Virus record (IMG/VR): IMGVR_UViG_3300034110_000408
Span: 1 to 42,331 of that record
Direction: 5' to 3' (one strand)
Source of the DNA: a virus
DNA length: 42,331 nt
A program made the position numbers and the translations under genes. The notes beneath the pieces were generated by a model, which saw only the letters and a program-made list of their open reading frames with translations, did not search any database and was not told the DNA's origin. Shown piece after piece: positions 1 through 7,749 of the stretch. Positions within the stretch are counted from its first letter, which is position 1. Each line of letters opens with the position of its first letter.

Positions 1-2
1 TG

Positions 3-1079
3 TGGACATGGACGGCCCCGGTCACGGCCAACGCGACCAGCCAGAAGATTCTGATCCCCACCGGCAACCCGATCAGCATGTACCTGACCGACGACAGCAA
101 TGCCACGGTCAAGATCACCTGCCCGGTGATCCATGCTGACACCGGCCAGTCTGCCGACGACCGCGTGCGCGGCAACCCCGCCGGCTACTCGATCATTCTG
201 GGCAGCCCCGCCACGGCTGAATCTGCAGGCTTGGCTGCGCAGATCATCAGCGGCTTGGGTGGCGCGGGTTACACCGAGAGCGAGGCCAGCCAAACCGTGC
301 TGCGCAACCTGATTGACCAGGTGCAAGCCTTGGTCGAGCAAGTGAAATCCAACACGGACACCATCCCCGACCAACCAGCGGCCACGGCGTCTGCAGTCTG
401 GAATGAGGCGCTGACCGGCGCGACCCACAACACAGCGGGAAGCGCTGGCCGCCGACTGCGCACACTGGCGGACACGGTGATTTTGATCGAGGGCACAGGC
501 AACAGCATGAGCAACGCTGGCGGCGTCGGTGCCATCACCCTGCCAGACGCATCAACCGTGTGCATCAAGCAAGCTATTCGCGTGGGCAACCAGGTGCGCT
601 ACGTCAAGAGCTTTGACCCCGCAACCAAGGTGGCCACTACAGATGCGCCATGGTGCACGGTGACTTCTGGCGACGTGGAATACACCGTTTTCAGCGGGCG
701 TGAGAGCGAGGGCCCAAGCGCCGAGGAAATCGCGACACAAGTCGAAGTCGCCATCATCAACGACGACGACGGCCGCGCAGTCTTGCAGGCCATCGCCGAC
801 AAGGTGATGGCCGAGGAAATCACCAGCACCGTCATCGCGCAAAGCGTGCGCGCCGAGCTGGCGACAGAACTGGCTCGCATCGATGCGCCGATCAGCAGCC
901 GCAGCACGCTGCAGGCAGCCGACATCCCCGAAGGCCTGACCGCCGAGGAAGTCTGGGCCTACACCGACCGCGAGCTGACCAGCGCCGCAGGCATGACGCC
1001 CGAGCAGGCCGAGGAACTGGGCGAGGTGGTGGCCAATACCCGGGCCACGTTTGCCAGCGTGAACAAGCTGACCCAGTAA
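3..1079 (+). CDS. Virion-associated structural protein, 5' truncated
   Basis: The reading frame is open to the left edge, so the real start lies outside the window. The first ATG at 78 is probably internal. The visible 358 residues have no catalytic motif. They contain Thr/Ala-rich segments and a motif AVWNEALTGATHNTAGSAG (from about residue 117 of the ATG-started frame) of a kind that recurs in phage fibre and baseplate-attachment proteins. A second similar phrase, EEVWAYTDREL, lies near the C-terminus, followed by a short helical tail. It sits immediately before the head protease, where a portal would be expected in lambda-like order, yet it does not look like a portal. A fibrous or decorating virion component is my guess; the function is unknown. 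Confidence 0.5.
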   Translation, partial: WTWTAPVTANATSQKILIPTGNPISMYLTDDSNATVKITCPVIHADTGQSADDRVRGNPAGYSIILGSPATAESAGLAAQIISGLGGAGYTESEASQTVLRNLIDQVQALVEQVKSNTDTIPDQPAATASAVWNEALTGATHNTAGSAGRRLRTLADTVILIEGTGNSMSNAGGVGAITLPDASTVCIKQAIRVGNQVRYVKSFDPATKVATTDAPWCTVTSGDVEYTVFSGRESEGPSAEEIATQVEVAIINDDDGRAVLQAIADKVMAEEITSTVIAQSVRAELATELARIDAPISSRSTLQAADIPEGLTAEEVWAYTDRELTSAAGMTPEQAEELGEVVANTRATFASVNKLTQ

Positions 1080-1105
1080 AACGGCTGCCATATACCGCAA
1101 AAACC

Positions 1106-1139
1106 GTCCGGGGTGTAGAATCCGCAAAACACCCCGGAC
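1106..1139. promoter_or_regulatory. Perfect 11-bp hairpin just before the protease start
   Basis: Arms 1106-1116 (GTCCGGGGTGT) and 1129-1139 are perfect reverse complements around a 12-nt loop. A TAGAAT hexamer (1116-1121) lies at the loop and could be a -10 box, but no good -35 is seen. No T-run follows, so it is not a classical terminator. The hairpin ends six bases before the ATG at 1146, where no Shine-Dalgarno sequence is visible, so it may control translation or be an RNA-processing site. Confidence 0.5.
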
Positions 1140-1145
1140 CCCCAT

Positions 1146-2393
1146 ATGAAACGAGCACTTTCCGCCGTCCTTGCCCATAACTGGGCCATCACGCCCGAGT
1201 ATCTGGAAATCATTGCCAGCACTGCCGAGCGTGAAAACGAATACGCAGGCAACATCGAGGCGCTGCAAGCCAAGCTGGGCCGCCCGCTGGGCAACACCAT
1301 GACCGCCACCGTGCGCGATGGCGTGGCCATCCTGCCGGTGGAGGGCCCGCTGTTTCGCCGCGCCAACATGATGACCGAATACAGCGGGGCCACCAGCTAC
1401 GACACGCTGGCCCGCGACTTCGCGCAAGCCGAGGCCGACCCGATGATCAGCGCCCACATGCTGGTGATCGACAGCCCTGGCGGCGAGGTGAACGGGGCCA
1501 GCGAGTTTGCCGCCATGGTGGCCGCGTCCAAGAAGCCCGTCTGGGCCTACGTGGGCGGCACGGGTGCTAGCGCCGCCTACTGGATCGCCAGCGCAGCCGA
1601 CAAGATCGTGGCCGCCGACACAGCCCAGCTGGGCAGCATCGGCGTGCAGGCGGGCTACACCATGCGCGACGGCAAGCCTGGCGAAAAGGCCTACCGTTTC
1701 GTCAGCAGCCAAAGCCCGATGAAGAACGCCAGCCCCGACACTGATGCGGGTGCGCGACAGATTCAGGCCAACGTGGACGCGCTGGCGCAAGTGTTCGTGG
1801 ACGCCGTGGCACGTAATCGCAACACAGATGCAGATTCAGTGCTAGAATCCTTCGGACAAGGCGCAGTATTTGTCGCCGCCGAAGCTCAAGAGCGCGGCAT
1901 GATCGACAGTATCGGCACCTTTGAAAGTACCCTTCAATCGCTTAGCGAGGAGCTGAAAAGCATGGATTACACCAAACTGAACGTCGCAGCCCTGACGGAA
2001 CACCGCGCCGACCTGGTGGCCGAAATCCAGGCCGCAGCTGTCGCTGGCGTTGAAGCCGTCGACAAAGACGCCATCCGCGCCGAGGGCGCAACCGCCGAGC
2101 GCGAGCGCATCGCTGGCCTCGAAGCCCTGGCTATGCCCGGCACCGAGGACTTGGTGGCGCGCTTCAAGGCCGACGGAACCCAGCCCGCACAGGCTGCAAT
2201 CGAAATTCTCAAGGCCGCCAAGGCTGGAGGCACGGCACAGCCCGGCGCAGCCGCCCACCTGCAGGCCCTGAAAACGACTGAAGACGCGCTGGAACCCCCT
2301 GCCGCTGGTACTGGCGAAGACGCCAAGATTAGCGACCAGGAGGCAGCATCTGCTGCAATCGCACTGGCCCGCAAGGCCGGAATCGACGCTTAA
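1146..2393 (+). CDS. Prohead protease, S49 (SppA/lambda gpC-like), with scaffold tail
   Basis: This S49-family serine peptidase of 415 aa is close to lambda gpC in size and position. The sequence shows the SPGGEV segment (residues 110-115), KPVWAYVGGTGASAAYW with the presumed nucleophile Ser142, the LGSIGV stretch (162-167) and a Lys candidate at 193 (SPMKN). Such proteases mature the procapsid by cleaving scaffold and portal. Residues after about 272 are no longer protease-like; they are Ala/Glu-rich and helical, as expected for a fused scaffold domain, and can also be made from an internal start (next entry). The start lacks a visible Shine-Dalgarno and follows a strong hairpin. The decoration and capsid genes follow directly. 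Confidence 0.9.
   Translation: MKRALSAVLAHNWAITPEYLEIIASTAERENEYAGNIEALQAKLGRPLGNTMTATVRDGVAILPVEGPLFRRANMMTEYSGATSYDTLARDFAQAEADPMISAHMLVIDSPGGEVNGASEFAAMVAASKKPVWAYVGGTGASAAYWIASAADKIVAADTAQLGSIGVQAGYTMRDGKPGEKAYRFVSSQSPMKNASPDTDAGARQIQANVDALAQVFVDAVARNRNTDADSVLESFGQGAVFVAAEAQERGMIDSIGTFESTLQSLSEELKSMDYTKLNVAALTEHRADLVAEIQAAAVAGVEAVDKDAIRAEGATAERERIAGLEALAMPGTEDLVARFKADGTQPAQAAIEILKAAKAGGTAQPGAAAHLQALKTTEDALEPPAAGTGEDAKISDQEAASAAIALARKAGIDA
1962..2393 (+). CDS. Internal in-frame scaffolding protein (lambda Nu3-like)
   Basis: An ATG at 1962, in frame with the protease (codon 273), is preceded by GCGAGGAGC at 1946-1954, a good Shine-Dalgarno about ten bases upstream. It would give a 143-residue protein starting MDYTKLNVAALTEHRADL, Ala/Glu-rich, helical and acidic. 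In lambda the scaffold Nu3 is made from an internal start in gene C in exactly this arrangement. The site and composition are seen; the scaffold role follows from lambda; independent expression is inferred. Confidence 0.6.
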   Translation: MDYTKLNVAALTEHRADLVAEIQAAAVAGVEAVDKDAIRAEGATAERERIAGLEALAMPGTEDLVARFKADGTQPAQAAIEILKAAKAGGTAQPGAAAHLQALKTTEDALEPPAAGTGEDAKISDQEAASAAIALARKAGIDA

Positions 2394-2410
2394 ACCGGAG
2401 GCCCAAAGCC

Positions 2411-2776
2411 ATGACCACAAACTTTCAGCCTGCCTTCGACAACGCAGCAGGCGCTTACACCCCCGACAACCTGCTGGGCGGCGATCTTCGCGCCGTCACC
2501 GAGTCGATCATTGTCGACACCGGCAACCTGACGCGAGGCACTTTGCTGGTGAAATCCGGCACCAAGTTCGTCGCCAACGCCGCAGCCGCTGACGCCACCA
2601 AGGTCTACGCCGTGCTGGCCGAAGACACAGACGCCACCGCCGCCGACAAGACCACCGTGGGTTACACCACCGGCATGTTCAACGTCACCGCGATGACGCT
2701 GGGCGCGACGCTTGCCGAAGTGCAGGACATCCTGCGCGACAAGGGCATCCACCTCAAAACCAACCAGGCATTCTGA
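2411..2776 (+). CDS. Head decoration protein (lambda gpD-like)
   Basis: A 121-aa protein with the gpD pattern: a flexible N-terminus, then a compact beta-rich domain (DTGNLTRGTLLVKSG; AAADATKVYAVLAEDTDA; YTTGMFNVTAMTLG). gpD trimers cap the threefold axes of the expanded capsid and stabilise it against DNA pressure. A strong GGAG Shine-Dalgarno stands ten bases before the ATG. It lies between the protease/scaffold gene and the capsid gene, the lambda order C-Nu3-D-E. No membrane or signal segment is present. Confidence 0.88.
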   Translation: MTTNFQPAFDNAAGAYTPDNLLGGDLRAVTESIIVDTGNLTRGTLLVKSGTKFVANAAAADATKVYAVLAEDTDATAADKTTVGYTTGMFNVTAMTLGATLAEVQDILRDKGIHLKTNQAF

Positions 2777-2788
2777 TCGGAGCACCAC

Positions 2789-3811
2789 ATGGACTTGTAC
2801 AACACCGCCTTTTTGAACCGTGTGGTGGACGAGCTGTCGCCAGCCCCCACCGTTTTCCTCGACCTGTTCTTCCCCGAAGTGCTGACGCACGACACCGAAG
2901 AAATTTATTTCGACAAGGTCACCGACAAGCCGCGCCTGACGCCTTTCGTGCACCCCCTGCACGAAGGCAAGGTTGTGGACGGCCCCGGCTACATCACCAA
3001 ATCGGTGAAGCCCGCCTACCTCAAAGACCTGCGCGTGCACAACCCGCAGAAAGCGCTCAAGCGCCGCGCTGGTGAAGCCCTGACCGGCAGCCTGACGCCC
3101 GCACAGCGCCAGCAAGCCAACGTGGTTGCCGACCTGGCCGACCAGTCGCGCATGTTCACCCGCCGCATGGAAGTCATGGCCATCGAAGCCATCCGCGACG
3201 GCAAGGCCACCATCATCGGCGAAGGCTTCAACGCCGTCATCGACTTTGGCCGCGACGCGAGCCTGACCGAAACTCTGGCCGGTGCCGAGAAGTGGAACGC
3301 CAGCGCCGATGTGGACATCCCACAGCAGCTGGAAGACTGGAGCCAGGAAGTGGCCGACTTTGACGGCAGCGTCGAAGCCGTGATCATGGACGTCAAGTCC
3401 TGGAACCTGATGCGCAACAACACCAAGGTCCAGAAGCTGCTCGACATCCGCCGCGGCGTGGCTGACACCAGCCTGATCATCGAGCCCGCAATGGCCGTGA
3501 AAGCTGGCGTGCAGTACAAGGGCATGCTGGGCAACTTCCCCATCTGGGTTTACACCGGCAGCTACATCGACCCAGCTGACGGCGCGACCAAGAAGTACAT
3601 GCCCGACAACACCGTGGTGTTGGCTGGCCGCCGTGTCGAAGGTGTGCGCCACTTCGGTGCCATCATGGACGTGGACGTGCTGGTGGCCCGCGAGCGCTAC
3701 TCGCAGTCTTGGGTGGAGCGCAACCCCAGCCGTCGCATGCTCATGCTGGAGTCTGCCCCTCTGCTGGTGCCTTACCGCCCCAACAGCTCGAAGAAAATCA
3801 CCGTGGCCTGA
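2789..3811 (+). CDS. Major capsid protein (lambda gpE family)
   Basis: At 340 aa it is essentially the length of lambda gpE (341). Family features are visible: N-terminal LDLFFPEVLTHDTEEIYFDKV, the THD-like PFVHPLHEG region, KPAYLKDLRVHNPQ, RRMEVMAIEAIRDGK and a C-terminal SAPLLVPYRPNSS. It forms the icosahedral HK97-fold shell. GGAG precedes the ATG, and the gene starts 12 bases after the decoration gene. A strong intrinsic terminator follows, as is common after capsid genes, and may hold back transcription of the less abundant downstream proteins. Confidence 0.93.
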   Translation: MDLYNTAFLNRVVDELSPAPTVFLDLFFPEVLTHDTEEIYFDKVTDKPRLTPFVHPLHEGKVVDGPGYITKSVKPAYLKDLRVHNPQKALKRRAGEALTGSLTPAQRQQANVVADLADQSRMFTRRMEVMAIEAIRDGKATIIGEGFNAVIDFGRDASLTETLAGAEKWNASADVDIPQQLEDWSQEVADFDGSVEAVIMDVKSWNLMRNNTKVQKLLDIRRGVADTSLIIEPAMAVKAGVQYKGMLGNFPIWVYTGSYIDPADGATKKYMPDNTVVLAGRRVEGVRHFGAIMDVDVLVARERYSQSWVERNPSRRMLMLESAPLLVPYRPNSSKKITVA

Positions 3812-3828
3812 TAGCCCGGCAGCAGCAG

Positions 3829-3856
3829 AAAAGGCCGGGCAACCGGCCTTTTCTTT
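3829..3856 (+). terminator. Intrinsic terminator after the capsid gene
   Basis: Perfect 10-bp stem (3829-3838 with 3843-3852), GCAA tetraloop, then TTTTCTTTC. It lies 17 bases after the capsid stop codon and before the next start at 3880, so it probably attenuates read-through and keeps capsid mRNA in excess. Confidence 0.85.
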
Positions 3857-3879
3857 CACCTGAAACTCTGGAGACCCGC

Positions 3880-4245
3880 ATGCAAATCAAACTGATCCAA
3901 TCCATCCGCGCCAACGGCCAGCAACACCGCCCGCCTTCTGTGGTGGACACCAAAGAAATCGGCATTTCTGACGCCGAAGCCGAGGTGCTGGTGCGCTCTG
4001 GCGTGGCAGTGATCGTGGCCGAAGCCGAAGCCCCCGCCGAGACCGACGACGAGCGCCAGGCACGCGAGGCCGCCGAAGCGCAAGCCGAAGCCGAGGCTGC
4101 CGCACAAGCCGAAGCCGAGGCCAAAGCAGCCGCCGAGGCCGAAGCCGCTGCCAAGGCAGAAGCCGAAGCGCAGGCCGCCTCCAAAGCTGCAGCCGAAGCC
4201 GAGGCCAAAGCAAAGGCAGAAGCCAAGCCCGCAAAGAAGCGCTGA
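3880..4245 (+). CDS. FI-like Ala/Glu-rich packaging or head-completion protein
   Basis: The chosen ATG at 3880 follows CTGGAGACCC, a usable GGAG site, and lies after the terminator; upstream in-frame starts would read through the hairpin. The 121-aa product has an N-terminal globular part of about 50 residues (MQIKLIQSIRANGQQ... ISDAEAEVLVRSGVAVIV), then some 70 residues of AEAEA/KAAAEAE low-complexity sequence predicted as a single long helix, ending in a basic KKR. Position, size and Ala-rich tail recall lambda gpFI, which helps terminase dock on proheads. That equivalence is positional, not proven by similarity. Confidence 0.65.
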   Translation: MQIKLIQSIRANGQQHRPPSVVDTKEIGISDAEAEVLVRSGVAVIVAEAEAPAETDDERQAREAAEAQAEAEAAAQAEAEAKAAAEAEAAAKAEAEAQAASKAAAEAEAKAKAEAKPAKKR

Positions 4246-4248
4246 CCC

Positions 4249-4563
4249 ATGGCCGTCGAGACGCCCGAAGACCTGGCGGTCTTCTTCAACCCCGACGACT
4301 TTGGTGAGGCCATGACGGCCCACACCGTCGAGGCAGGAGACCTGCCTTTCCAGGGCATCTTCACGACCGGCTACGTGGCCGAAGACCCCGGCACCACGGC
4401 CACCATCAGCATGAAGGTGCCGCGCATTCTGGCCCGCGCCGACCAGCTGGTGGGCCTGCGCCAATCCGACACCATCACCCGCGCCGACGGCACGACGATC
4501 ATCGTCAACGACGTCCACTACAAAGACCGCATGGTCATCATCCACATTCACGAAGTCTGGTAA
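4249..4563 (+). CDS. Head-tail joining protein (Gifsy-2/gpFII-type)
   Basis: A 104-aa protein of the prophage head-tail connector type, with a characteristic pattern: the N-terminal DLAVFFNPDDFGEAMT, the central TATISMKVPRILARADQLVG, and the C-terminal beta strands TIIVNDVHYKDRMVIIHIHEVW. Relatives plug the capsid vertex after packaging and form the interface for tail attachment. It starts three bases after the upstream stop and is followed three bases later by the next gene. Confidence 0.72.
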   Translation: MAVETPEDLAVFFNPDDFGEAMTAHTVEAGDLPFQGIFTTGYVAEDPGTTATISMKVPRILARADQLVGLRQSDTITRADGTTIIVNDVHYKDRMVIIHIHEVW

Positions 4564-4566
4564 TCC

Positions 4567-5223
4567 ATGCACTACCGCCAGCGCATCCGCGACGCCGTGG
4601 CCCAGCGCCTGCTGGACGCCAACACCCTGGCGGGCACCAACGTGTTCACCAGCCGGGCACGCCCCGTGCTGGAGATACTGCAGCGCCAGCAGATGGTGCT
4701 GTCTGTCTACACCAGCGACGAGAGCAGCACAGACAGCCCGGACGGCTACAACCGCGTGCGCACTCTGACCGTGAGCATCGAGGGCATGGCCGGTGGCGGC
4801 GATGACCTGGACGACGTGCTGGACAACCTGGCCGAGCAGGTCGAGGCCGCCATCGATGCCGACGACACGCTGGGCACGCTGCTAACCGAGCCCATGGAGC
4901 TGCAGTCCACCGTGAGCGAGATCACGGCACGCGGCAACCAACAGGTGGGCGCGTTTCGCATGGACTTTTCCTGCGACTACATGACGGCTGCCGCATCGGC
5001 CACCACCACCGAAGACGCGCTGTGGCCCGAGCGCCCGCTGCCGACCGAGATCACCACCAACCTGGTGCCGACACCAGACGCCTACACGCCTGTCATTGGC
5101 GGCATCCGGCCCGCCACCATCGAGCATCACATCGTTTCGCCAGCGCGCCCGCTGATTTCAGACGAGCCCGCCTGTGCAGACGGCACCTGCGCTGTGCCTG
5201 CGTGGACGGGTGACCCCAAATGA
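4567..5223 (+). CDS. Putative tail terminator/neck protein
   Basis: 218 aa. The N-terminal 145 residues resemble lambda gpU-type tail terminators: an initial helix HYRQRIRDAVAQRLL, then NVFTSRARPVLEILQRQQMV and VLSVYTSDESS, a beta strand RTLTVSIEGM and a helix DDLDDVLDNLAEQVEAAID. The last 70 residues are an extra Pro/Thr-rich tail containing two cysteines (CADGTC) and may be disordered. It overlaps the gpV start by four bases (ATGA). Tail terminators cap the tube and join it to the neck. The assignment rests on pattern and position only. Confidence 0.5.
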   Translation: MHYRQRIRDAVAQRLLDANTLAGTNVFTSRARPVLEILQRQQMVLSVYTSDESSTDSPDGYNRVRTLTVSIEGMAGGGDDLDDVLDNLAEQVEAAIDADDTLGTLLTEPMELQSTVSEITARGNQQVGAFRMDFSCDYMTAAASATTTEDALWPERPLPTEITTNLVPTPDAYTPVIGGIRPATIEHHIVSPARPLISDEPACADGTCAVPAWTGDPK

Positions 5224-5936
5224 CGGCCCGCACCGAAGGCTTCGAAGAATTGGCGCTGCCTGACCTGGAGCGCCGGCAGGCCAACGCCATCCGCTACGGC
5301 ACCGTGGCGGCGGTGGACTACGCCAACGCCCGGGTCAAGATCAAATCCGGCAACATCACCACGGCCTGGCTGCCGTGGGCCGCTGGCCGCGCATCAGGTG
5401 CCAAGCGCCGCTGGGACCCGCCCGAGGTGGGCGAGCAGGTGGCCGTCATCAGCCCCGGCGGCGACATGACCCAAGGCCTGGTGCTGCCCGGCGTCTACCA
5501 ATCCAGTGCGGCCGCGCCCTCTGACAGCGCCGACAAAGACAGCACGGTCTACAGCGATGGGACCGTGATCGAATATGACCGGGCCTCCCACGCCCTCACG
5601 GCCGACCTGCAGGGCACCAAGCTCTATGCCGACCGCGACAAGATCGAGCTGACCATTGGCGGCACCGTGCTGACGCTGACGGCTGGCGGCACCACGCTGA
5701 CCACACCCCAGCTGACCGTGGACGCGGCGCAAAGCACGTTCACAGGCGACGTCACCATCGAAGGCCTGCTGGCCTATCAAGGCGGCATGACCGGCAGCGG
5801 CGGCAGCGGTGCCAGCATCCAAGGCCCATTGGCCGTGACTGGCGGCAGCGTCACGCACAACGGCAAGAACATCGGCAGCAGCCACACCCACAGCGGCGTC
5901 GCGCCTGGTGGCGGCACAACGGGAGCGCCCACATGA
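5220..5936 (+). CDS. V: Baseplate spike protein gpV
   Basis: A 238-aa homologue of P2 gpV, the trimeric membrane-piercing spike. Residues about 22-100 form the OB-fold (AIRYGTVAAVDYANARVKIKS; GEQVAVISPGGDMTQGLVLPG). They are followed by a repetitive beta-helix of short strands and Gly-rich turns, and a C-terminal SSHTHSGV motif. The HxH motif is the known Fe-binding apex of P2-type spikes. It overlaps both neighbours by four bases and opens the baseplate gene series V-W-J-I. Confidence 0.92.
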   Translation: MTARTEGFEELALPDLERRQANAIRYGTVAAVDYANARVKIKSGNITTAWLPWAAGRASGAKRRWDPPEVGEQVAVISPGGDMTQGLVLPGVYQSSAAAPSDSADKDSTVYSDGTVIEYDRASHALTADLQGTKLYADRDKIELTIGGTVLTLTAGGTTLTTPQLTVDAAQSTFTGDVTIEGLLAYQGGMTGSGGSGASIQGPLAVTGGSVTHNGKNIGSSHTHSGVAPGGGTTGAPT

Positions 5937-6280
5937 ACTTCACCGGCATCAACGCCGACACCGGCAAACCCATGACCGGTGCCGAACACCTCAAGCAGTC
6001 GATCACCGACATCCTGACGACGCGCATCGGCACCCGGGTCATGCGCCGCCAGTACGGCAGCCGCCTGCCCGAGCTGGTGGACAACCCCATGAGCGAAATC
6101 CTCAAGGCCGAACTGTTCGCCGAATCCGCGCAGGCCATCGCCCGCTGGGAGCCGCGTTTCCGGCTGGACCGGGTCTATCTGGAGTCAGCAAGTGCAGAAG
6201 GCCGCATTGTTATCGGCATCGAGGGTACAATCTTGATTGACAACGAACACATCACCCTCGAAGGCATCGAGATCAAGTAA
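5933..6280 (+). CDS. W: Baseplate wedge protein gpW (gp25-like)
   Basis: A 115-aa member of the GPW/gp25 family. It has the family landmarks GVN-like start (FTGINADTGKPMTG), SITDILTTRIGTRVMRRQYGS, PELVDNPMSE and the C-terminal EGTILIDNEHITLEG strand. gp25-like proteins link the baseplate wedge to the first sheath ring. The start overlaps the gpV stop (ATGA) and the stop overlaps the gpJ start (TAATG), so translation is probably coupled. Confidence 0.92.
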   Translation: MNFTGINADTGKPMTGAEHLKQSITDILTTRIGTRVMRRQYGSRLPELVDNPMSEILKAELFAESAQAIARWEPRFRLDRVYLESASAEGRIVIGIEGTILIDNEHITLEGIEIK

Positions 6281-7185
6281 TGGCAGGCGCATACACCACG
6301 GTCAATCTTGCAGAACTCCAGGCACCCGACGTTGTCGAGACGCTGGAGTATGAGGCCATTCTGGCGGCCATGCTGGCTGACCTGCAGGCCCGCGACCCCG
6401 TGTTTAACGCGCTGGTCGAGTCTGACCCTGCCTACAAGATTCTGGAAATCGCGGCCTACCGCGAAATGCTGCTGCGCCAGCGCGTCAACGACGCCGCCAA
6501 GGCCGTCATGCTGGCGCTGGCTCAGGGCACCGACCTGGACCAGATCGGCGGCACCTATGGTGTCGGCCGCCTGACCATCGACCCGGGAGACCCCGCCGCA
6601 GTGCCGCCCGTGCCGCCCACCATGGAAAGCGACGCCGCCTTCCGTGAGCGCATCCTGCTCAGCCTGGAGGGCTACACCACCGCAGGCAGCGTGGGGGCCT
6701 ACCAATTCCACGCGCTCAGCGCAGACGGCGACGTCAAGGACGTGGGCGTGGCCAGCCCGCCGCTGGTTCCCGGCCAGGTCAACGTGTCGGTGCTCAGCAA
6801 CACCGGCGACGGCACACCCGACGCGGGCCTGATCGCCACCGTGCTGGCGGCCCTGAACGCCGAGACCGTGCGCCCGCTGTGCGACACCGTGATCGTGGAG
6901 GCCGCCGACGTGGTGGACTACGCCATCACCGCCGTGCTCAAGACCTACCCCGGCTCTGGCCAAGAGGCCGTGCTCAGCGCCGCCATCAGCGCCGCCACCA
7001 AATACGCCGCCGACATGCACCGCATGGGCCGCGACATCACGCGCAGCGGCATCTTTGCCGCCCTGCACCAGCCCGGCGTGCAAAACGTGGCGCTGTCATC
7101 GCCCGCCGCAGACATCGTGATCGGCTGGAATCAGGCCCCGTGGTGCACGGCTGTCAACGTCACGCTGGGTGGCACCGATGAGTGA
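6280..7185 (+). CDS. J: Baseplate assembly protein gpJ
   Basis: 301 aa, the length expected for P2 gpJ (T4 gp6-like). Seen are the N-terminal YEAILAAMLADLQARDPVF, KILEIAAYREMLLRQRVNDA, GTDLDQIGGTYGV, ESDAAFRERILLSLEGYTTAGS and the C-terminal ITRSGIFAALHQPGVQNV. gpJ forms the wedge ring around the spike. It is coupled at both ends: TAATG with gpW and an eight-base overlap with gpI. Confidence 0.93.
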   Translation: MAGAYTTVNLAELQAPDVVETLEYEAILAAMLADLQARDPVFNALVESDPAYKILEIAAYREMLLRQRVNDAAKAVMLALAQGTDLDQIGGTYGVGRLTIDPGDPAAVPPVPPTMESDAAFRERILLSLEGYTTAGSVGAYQFHALSADGDVKDVGVASPPLVPGQVNVSVLSNTGDGTPDAGLIATVLAALNAETVRPLCDTVIVEAADVVDYAITAVLKTYPGSGQEAVLSAAISAATKYAADMHRMGRDITRSGIFAALHQPGVQNVALSSPAADIVIGWNQAPWCTAVNVTLGGTDE

Positions 7186-7747
7186 CCCCACACTGCTGCC
7201 CGCCAACGCGAGCCCGCAGGAGCGCGCCATTGAGGCCGCCATCGACCGCATGGCCACGCCAGACGCATCCGGCATTCGCGCCCAATGGAACCCGCAGACC
7301 TGCCCCGAAGACCTGCTGACCTGGCTGGCGTGGGCCTACAACGTGGACGAGTGGGACGCCAACTGGCCCGAGGCGGCCAAGCGCCAGACCATCGCCGACA
7401 GCATCGAGCTGCACCGCCGCAAGGGCACCGTCGACAGCATCCGGCGCGTGCTGCGCAATGCGGGCTACGGCGAGGCGCAGATTTTCGAGGGCCAATACGG
7501 CGAGCTGTACAACGGCACCTTCACGCACAACGGCTTCATCACCCACGGCGACAACACCGACTGGGCAGAATACCGCGTGGTGCTGGAGCGCCCCATGACC
7601 AACACCCAGGCCGAACAGGTGCGCCGCATCTTGCGCTACACCGCCCCGGCCCGCTGCGATCTGGTGTCGCTGATCTACACGGCAGTGCAGCACACCTACA
7701 ACGGCGTCATCAACTACGACGGAACCTTCAACCACGGCACGGCATAA
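7178..7747 (+). CDS. I: Tail protein gpI (baseplate)
   Basis: A 189-aa P2 gpI-family protein. The ATG at 7178, inside the gpJ stop region (ATGAGTGA), is preferred over a GTG nine bases earlier. Typical motifs: LLPANASPQERAIEAA, NPQTCPEDLLTWLAWAYNVD, WPEAAKRQTIADSIELHRRK, GTVDSIRRVLRNAGYG and the C-terminal RRILRYTAPARCDLVSL. gpI is the wedge component that anchors the tail fibres, which are encoded immediately downstream. Confidence 0.9.
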   Translation: MSDPTLLPANASPQERAIEAAIDRMATPDASGIRAQWNPQTCPEDLLTWLAWAYNVDEWDANWPEAAKRQTIADSIELHRRKGTVDSIRRVLRNAGYGEAQIFEGQYGELYNGTFTHNGFITHGDNTDWAEYRVVLERPMTNTQAEQVRRILRYTAPARCDLVSLIYTAVQHTYNGVINYDGTFNHGTA

Positions 7748-7749
7748 AC

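Noticed and set aside
552-1790. 412-codon minus-strand open frame
   Set aside because: Antisense to the first structural gene and the protease; no domain is recognisable.
2390-3859. Long open frame on the minus strand opposite the capsid genes
   Set aside because: It is a 489-codon shadow of high-GC coding sequence; the plus strand has the clear decoration and capsid proteins, and the minus product is Gly/His/Val-rich without family motifs.
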